Shown in pieces: positions 59,492 through 64,000 of a stretch of DNA of 64,000 nt. Source of the stretch: Paramesorhizobium leguminum (lineage in GTDB: Bacteria > Pseudomonadota > Alphaproteobacteria > Rhizobiales > Rhizobiaceae); assembly GCF_003217235.1 (NCBI RefSeq), contig NZ_QJTF01000002.1, positions 62,001 through 126,000 on the forward strand, read 5' to 3'. The notes under the pieces are model-generated. The model had not been told where the DNA came from and did no database searches. It saw nothing but the letters and a program-made list of their open reading frames with translations. Both the position numbers and the translations under genes were made by a program. Within the stretch, counting starts at the first letter, position 1, and each line of letters starts with the position of its first letter.

Positions 59492-62400
59492 TTGGCATCG
59501 CTCCGTGATTCATTTTATGAATAGCTAATTCTTCAAGATCGTACCGCGCGGAATTGGAGCGTGGCGTCCAAAGCCTGCGGTCGATCGCCTCGATGAGCTT
59601 CGCGGCCATCTCCGCCAGCGCCGCCGGGTTTTTCTCGTTGAGGAAATCATGCACCTCGCCATCGGCGATGAAGGCCTGATAGACCGCTTCGAAATGATGG
59701 TTCGCCACCGCGCCCGTCGTCGCGGCAAAGGCAAAGAGATAATCCACCGTCGCCGCCATCTCGGATGCGCCCTTGTAGCCATGGCGCATCACGCCCGCGA
59801 TCCATTTCGGATTGACGACGCGCGCCCGCACCACGCGGCTGATCTCTTCCTCCAGCGTGCGGATGACCGGGCGCTCGGGCCGCGAATGGTCGTTGTGGTA
59901 GATCGTGGGCCGCGCGCCGTTGAGATGCTCCACCGCCGCCGCCATGCCGCCCTCGAACTGATAATAATCGTCGGAATCGAGCAGATCATGCTCGCGATTG
60001 TCCTGGTTCTGGATCACCGCCTCGACCGATTTCAGCCGCTCTTCCAGCAGCCCGCGTTCGGCGGTGCCCTCTTCGCCAGCGCCATAGGCATAGCCCCCCC
60101 AGACGAGCCAGGCTTCGGCGAGATCGCCGCGATCCTGCCAGCCCTTTTCGTCCATCAGCGCCTGCAAACCCGCGCCATAAGCGCCCGGCTTGGAGCCGAA
60201 GACGCGGTAACCGGCCTTGCGCCGCGCCGATTTCTCGTCCTCACCTTGGGTCGTCAGCCGGATTTCCTCACGCCCCATCCGCGCCGCGATTGGATTATCG
60301 GCCTCATCCTCGTCGAGCGCTCCCACCGCCCGAACCGCTTGATCGAAAAGCGCGATCTGGTCGGGAAAGGCATCGCGGAAGAAGCCGGAGATGCGCAACG
60401 TCACATCGACGCGCGGTCGGCCAAGTAACGCCAGCGGCACGATCTCATAGCCGGTGACGCGGCGCGAGGCCATGTCCCACACCGGCTTGACCCCGATCAG
60501 CGCCAGCGCCTGGGCAATATCGTCGCCGCCGGTCCGCATGTTCGAGGTGCCCCATGCGGTCAGCCCGAACGAAGTCGGCCATTCGCCATGGTCCTGCGTA
60601 TAACGGGTGATGAGCAGTTCGGCGGACTTTTTGCCCAGCTCCCACGCCGCCGGCGTCGGCACGGCGCGGCTGTCGATGGAAAAGAAATTGCGCCCCGTCG
60701 GCAACACATCCGGCCGCCCCCGCGTCGGCGCACCCGAAGGACCGGGCGCAACGAAGCGGCCGTCGAGCGCCGTCAGCATGGCGTTTATCTCTGCCGCGCC
60801 ACAGGCTTCCACGACAGGCCGGAGATGCGAGACTATTCCGTCGAGCACTGCCCTTGTGGCGCTCCAGCCCTCCGGACATGGTATTTCACCCGCCACCAAT
60901 TTCGCTGCCAGAAGTTCGATCCGTTCCACCGTATCGCCGGTGATTCGCCATGGGTCGGTGGATACGGACTGGAGGATGTCGGGCTTCTGGCCGGTCCAGG
61001 GGGCTGACATGTCGCAATCAAGAGGATCGAAGGGTATATCTTTACGAATACCCCCCTCTGGCTTGCCAGCCATCTCCCCCTCAAGGGGGGAGATTAGCTG
61101 AGAGGACCCTTGCCGCTCACTCTCCAACGTATGCGACTGACGCGAACCTCGATGAAGGCCAATCTCCCCCCTTGAGGGGGAGATGCCCGGCAGGGCAGAG
61201 GGGGGTATCCCTCCAGCCACCCCCCCATCCGCCGCAATCGCCCGCTGCAAACTCCTGTCCGCCCCCTCGCCGCCCCCACGCGGCACCCGCGCCAACGCCA
61301 CGAGCAGATCCGTCAACAACCGCCCCTCAGGCGACAGCCCAAACACATGCAGCCCATCGCGGATCTGCATCTCCTTCAAATCGCACAGATAGGCGTCGAG
61401 CTTCTGCAGCGCGAGGTCCTCGCCGTCATGCTCATGAATGCCCGCGTCATGGTCCAGCCCGATATCACGCACCAGATCGAGGATTTGCCCCTTCAATCGT
61501 CGCAGGCGGCGAGGGTCTACGCCCGCCGCCTCGTAATATTCGTCCACCAGCGCTTCGAGGTCCTTCAGCGGCCCGTAGCTCTCCGCCCGTGTCAGCGGCG
61601 GCGTCAGATGGTCGATGATGACGGCGGCGGAGCGGCGCTTGGCCTGCGTCCCCTCGCCGGGGTCGTTGACGATGAAGGGATAGATATGCGGCACCGCGCC
61701 GAAAACGGCTTCCGGGTAGCAATTCTCCGAAAGCGCCAGCGCCTTGCCCGGCAGCCATTCGAGATTACCATGCTTGCCCATATGGACAATGGCATCCGCG
61801 CCGTATGTCTCGCGCAAATAGGCGTAGAACGCAAGATAGCCATGCGGCGGCACCAGGTCCGGCGAGTGGTAGCTCTCCTTGGGATCGATATTGTAACCCC
61901 GCGCCGGCTGGATACCGACCAGCGTTTCACCGAAGCGGGCAAGCGGCAGCGCGAAACCACGCGCGGCGTCGAGAAAGAACGGATCGGCCTCCGGCGCTCC
62001 CCACCGCGCCGTGATTTCATCCTGAATCTTTATCGGAAGCTTTTCAAGGAAGTGCTTATATTGATTCAGTGAAAGCGTTTCACGGATTTCCCGACCATCG
62101 GTTGCAGCATTGGTCGGCCCGGCCATGAGATAGTTGATCAGCGCATCGCCGTTTTCCGGCAGATCAGCAACCGGATACCCCGCCGCCTTCATCGCCAGAA
62201 GCGCCTCCAGCGTACCCGCCGGCGTATCCAGCCCCACGCCATTGCCGAGCCGCCCGTCACGGTTCGGATAATTGGCCATGATGATCGCAACCCGCCGCTC
62301 ACCCGCCGGCTTGCGCCGCAGCCGCGCCCAGCGCGCCGCGAGTTCGGCGACAAACGCCACGCGGTCCGCGCGCGGCTCATGCGTAACGATATTGGCCTCA

Positions 62401-63587
62401 ACCGCCTCATCATACGCCCAAGCCGATTTGAACGAGACGGCCCGCGACAGCACCCGGCCATCGACCTCCGGCAGCGCCACGTTCATGGCGAGATCGCGGG
62501 CCGAAAGCCCCTGCGGCGAGGCTTCCCACGCCTCTGCCGTCGAGCCGGAAAAGATCGTCTGCAACACCACCGCGCCACGCTTTTCCAGAACCGTCGGCTG
62601 ACGTTGGGCTCCGGGCGCGGAGACAGCGAAGCCGGTGGCGTTCAGCACCACATCGGGCGGGGTTTCTTCGAAGATGGCGTCAAGCGTCGCCACCGAGACG
62701 GGGTCCTTGAGGCTTGAGACGAACACCGGAAGAGGATTCAGCCCTTGCGCCGCCAGCGCATCGATCAGCGCCTCGACGCCCTTTGTTTGGCCGCTCTGGA
62801 CGAGAGCGCGATAGAAGCAGATGGCGGCTATTGGGGACGCTTTATGAATACCCCCCTCTGGCTTGCCAGCCATCTCCCCCTCAAGGGGGGAGATTAGCTG
62901 ACCTGAACCGTGCTGCTTACTTGCCAACGTTTGCGATTGGTGGCCACCTCTATGAAGGCCAATCTCCCCCCTTGAGGGGGAGATGTCCGGCAGGACAGAG
63001 GGGGGTGTTGCAGCCCACTGCCCCCGAACACCCCCCCCCGAACCCCCCCCCCGCCCCGGCCACCACACCCCTGCCTTCAGCAGCGGCGAAGCCTCCGCCG
63101 GTCTCTCCCCAAGCCCAATCAACGCCGCGCAATAATCCAAAAACCCCCGCGCATTCTGCGCCCCGCCCTCGATGAGATAATGCCAGAGCGCATCCCGATC
63201 TCGGCGCTCGACCGTCGAAAACCGATGCAGCCCCGCATCCGGCTTGTCATCTCCGGCAAGCACCGCAAGCTTGATGCCATGGTTGACCGCGCAGGCATGC
63301 AGCGCCTCGAGCCCATAGGGCCAATAGCTCTCGCCGCCGATGACGCGCACCACGATCAGTCGAGCGTACCGCGCGGTACGCTCGATATATGTATCGACCG
63401 ACATGGGATGCGCCAGCGCCATGATGCTGGCCAGCCGCAGTGTCGGCCCGCCGACATGCGCCGCCGCAAGGCTCGCCAGCTCCGTATCCGCCGCCGAAAG
63501 GAACAGGATATCGCCCGGCGACTGGCCAAGATCAACCGCCTCGCCGCCTTCGGCAATGGTTCCTTTCTGGGCTAGAAGAAGATGCAT
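59484..63587 (-). CDS. cobN: Aerobic cobaltochelatase subunit CobN with two in-frame repeat insertions
   Basis: 1367 residues, about 90 more than the usual 1,270 to 1,280. It inserts cobalt into hydrogenobyrinate diamide with CobS/CobT-type partners. Recognisable segments: LRLASIMALAHPMSVDTYIERT, IIMANYPNRDGRLGNGVGLDTP, VHMGKHGNLEWLPGKALALS, VEYYEAAGVDPRRLRRL-like helices, and WGTSNMRTGGDDIAQALALIGVKPVWDMASRRVTGYEIVPL near the end. Residues about 194-246 and 794-846 are encoded by palindromic elements. GC-homopolymer runs (G9 and G10 on the coding strand) precede the first. AAGGAG lies before the ATG. Confidence 0.95.
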   Translation of the reverse strand: MHLLLAQKGTIAEGGEAVDLGQSPGDILFLSAADTELASLAAAHVGGPTLRLASIMALAHPMSVDTYIERTARYARLIVVRVIGGESYWPYGLEALHACAVNHGIKLAVLAGDDKPDAGLHRFSTVERRDRDALWHYLIEGGAQNARGFLDYCAALIGLGERPAEASPLLKAGVWWPGRGGGSGGGVRGQWAATPPSVLPDISPSRGEIGLHRGGHQSQTLASKQHGSGQLISPLEGEMAGKPEGGIHKASPIAAICFYRALVQSGQTKGVEALIDALAAQGLNPLPVFVSSLKDPVSVATLDAIFEETPPDVVLNATGFAVSAPGAQRQPTVLEKRGAVVLQTIFSGSTAEAWEASPQGLSARDLAMNVALPEVDGRVLSRAVSFKSAWAYDEAVEANIVTHEPRADRVAFVAELAARWARLRRKPAGERRVAIIMANYPNRDGRLGNGVGLDTPAGTLEALLAMKAAGYPVADLPENGDALINYLMAGPTNAATDGREIRETLSLNQYKHFLEKLPIKIQDEITARWGAPEADPFFLDAARGFALPLARFGETLVGIQPARGYNIDPKESYHSPDLVPPHGYLAFYAYLRETYGADAIVHMGKHGNLEWLPGKALALSENCYPEAVFGAVPHIYPFIVNDPGEGTQAKRRSAAVIIDHLTPPLTRAESYGPLKDLEALVDEYYEAAGVDPRRLRRLKGQILDLVRDIGLDHDAGIHEHDGEDLALQKLDAYLCDLKEMQIRDGLHVFGLSPEGRLLTDLLVALARVPRGGGEGADRSLQRAIAADGGVAGGIPPSALPGISPSRGEIGLHRGSRQSHTLESERQGSSQLISPLEGEMAGKPEGGIRKDIPFDPLDCDMSAPWTGQKPDILQSVSTDPWRITGDTVERIELLAAKLVAGEIPCPEGWSATRAVLDGIVSHLRPVVEACGAAEINAMLTALDGRFVAPGPSGAPTRGRPDVLPTGRNFFSIDSRAVPTPAAWELGKKSAELLITRYTQDHGEWPTSFGLTAWGTSNMRTGGDDIAQALALIGVKPVWDMASRRVTGYEIVPLALLGRPRVDVTLRISGFFRDAFPDQIALFDQAVRAVGALDEDEADNPIAARMGREEIRLTTQGEDEKSARRKAGYRVFGSKPGAYGAGLQALMDEKGWQDRGDLAEAWLVWGGYAYGAGEEGTAERGLLEERLKSVEAVIQNQDNREHDLLDSDDYYQFEGGMAAAVEHLNGARPTIYHNDHSRPERPVIRTLEEEISRVVRARVVNPKWIAGVMRHGYKGASEMAATVDYLFAFAATTGAVANHHFEAVYQAFIADGEVHDFLNEKNPAALAEMAAKLIEAIDRRLWTPRSNSARYDLEELAIHKMNHGAMPNG
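61049..61207. repeat. 160-bp double-hairpin element, copy 6, inside cobN
   Basis: Ends TACCCCCCTCTGGC and CAGAGGGGGGTA. 159 bases, 53 codons; the cobN frame is open through it and gives PPSALPGISPSRGEIGLHRG, then QLISPLEGEMAGKPEGG. Confidence 0.95.
62849..63007. repeat. 160-bp double-hairpin element, copy 7, inside cobN
   Basis: Ends TACCCCCCTCTGGC and CAGAGGGGGGTG. 159 bases, 53 codons, in the same reading frame as copy 6: PPSVLPDISPSRGEIGLHRG, then QLISPLEGEMAGKPEGG. Confidence 0.95.
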
Positions 63588-63624
63588 TCAGGCGTCTCCT
63601 TCTGTTGCCTTGGCTTTACCGAGA

Positions 63625-63800
63625 CACCCCCCTCTGTCCTGCCGGACATCTCCCCCTCAAGGGGGGAGATTGGCTGGGAGGACCGCTTTCGCACAATCCC
63701 AAACGCAGTAATCACAAATGTCGCAAGATAAAGCGCCGTCATCGATGAAGGCCAATCTCCCCCCTTGAGGGGGAGATGTCCGGCAGGACAGAGGGGGGTG
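63625..63800. repeat. 160-bp double-hairpin element, copy 8 (between cobN and cobW)
   Basis: Ends CACCCCCCTCTGTC and CAGAGGGGGGTG. At 176 bases it is the longest copy because its middle region is larger. It fills most of the gap between cobN and cobW. Confidence 0.92.
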
Positions 63801-63827
63801 AGATCGACAAGCACAATCTTATTCCAA

Positions 63828-64000
63828 CTAGGCCGCCGCCGCCCTTACCGCCCGCTCAATCGCCACCGCATCGATATCATGCAGCCCGATCACCACCAGC
63901 CGCGACGACCGTTCCTCCCCCGCCTCCCAGGCCCGGTCGAAATAATGCTCGATGCGCGTCCCCACAGCCTGCACCACGAGACGCATCGGCTTGCCCGGCA
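63828..64000 (-). CDS. cobW: CobW C-terminal end, rest outside window
   Basis: 56 residues up to the TAG at 63830-63828: PGKPMRLVVQAVGTRIEHYFDRAW, then SSRLVVIGLHDIDAVAIERAV. This is the C-terminal CobW domain. CobW is a GTP-dependent metallochaperone thought to deliver cobalt to CobN. The gene precedes cobN, cobO on the same strand; any cobalamin riboswitch upstream would lie outside the window. Confidence 0.88.
   Translation of the reverse strand, partial: PGKPMRLVVQAVGTRIEHYFDRAWEAGEERSSRLVVIGLHDIDAVAIERAVRAAAA

Noticed and set aside
62849-63007. The repeat-encoded peptide as a genuine protein domain
   Set aside because: The same peptide appears wherever the repeat is read in that frame, including at the end of kdgK, so it follows from repeat DNA, not from a conserved protein family.
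59484-63587. cobN as a frameshifted pseudogene because of the inserted repeats
   Set aside because: The frame is open across both inserts, conserved CobN segments continue on each side, and the inserts are multiples of three, so disruption is not needed to explain it.

Overview
The window is GC-rich chromosomal DNA from an alphaproteobacterium of the Hyphomicrobiales (Rhizobiales), most like the Brucella/Ochrobactrum group. The grounds are the acpXL-lpxXL very-long-chain fatty acid locus for lipid A, the clpP-clpX-lon-hupB order, a class II DAHP synthase, an aerobic-type cobalamin locus with cobN, and many palindromic intergenic repeats of the kind common in Rhizobiales. No rRNA, tRNA, phage, plasmid or transposase gene was seen. 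Species cannot be named from the sequence alone.

Region by region. 1-10.6 kb is mostly housekeeping on the minus strand: nadE (cut by the window edge), dgkA, a TetR regulator with its probable target gene, a GFA-fold enzyme, the class II DAHP synthase gene, an unusual beta-propeller gene followed by a scar of gene fragments, gor, a DUF2059 secreted protein and rpiA; gph lies on the plus strand. 10.6-11.4 kb holds a TumE/TumA-like toxin-antitoxin pair and a long inverted repeat. 11.4-17 kb is the proteostasis block hupB-lon-clpX-clpP. 17-22.4 kb has a CLC channel, cobS, DUF1289, a membrane aspartic protease and dusA. 22.4-30.8 kb is a five-gene minus-strand operon (wecB, bcsB-like, nfrB-like, nfrA-like, ybcH-like). 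It looks like a c-di-GMP-controlled exopolysaccharide machine related to the E. coli N4 glycan receptor system, with a BcsB-like subunit added. 31-41.6 kb is metabolic: phnN, phnM and a 2H-phosphoesterase, a KdgK-type kinase, galM, gabD, a GH3 enzyme and an AEC transporter. 41.8-46.8 kb is the VLCFA/lipid A cluster acpXL-fabF2XL-fabF1XL-adh2XL-lpxXL. 47-50.5 kb encodes a peptide-type ABC importer without ATPase genes. 50.5-64 kb is cobalamin biosynthesis (cobD, cobC, cobB, cobA, cbiD, cobK, cobM, cobE, cobO, cobN, cobW part).

The most unusual layer is the repeat layer. Eight copies of an about 160-bp double-hairpin element, two copies of another, three heptad-repeat hairpins and three further repeat types sit between genes. 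Some are inside genes: two copies lie in frame in cobN and one of another type in frame in cobC, each adding about 53 residues. Other copies supply the last codons of kdgK, gabD and rpiA, or purine-rich ribosome-binding sequence in front of cobK, a permease gene and lpxXL. The expected neighbours cobG, cobH, cobI, cobJ and cobL are absent from the cob block, at junctions where these repeats lie.

All functional names are from reading translated sequences and remembered family motifs; no database search was run. Most long reading frames antisense to the genes listed here are compositional shadows and were left out.
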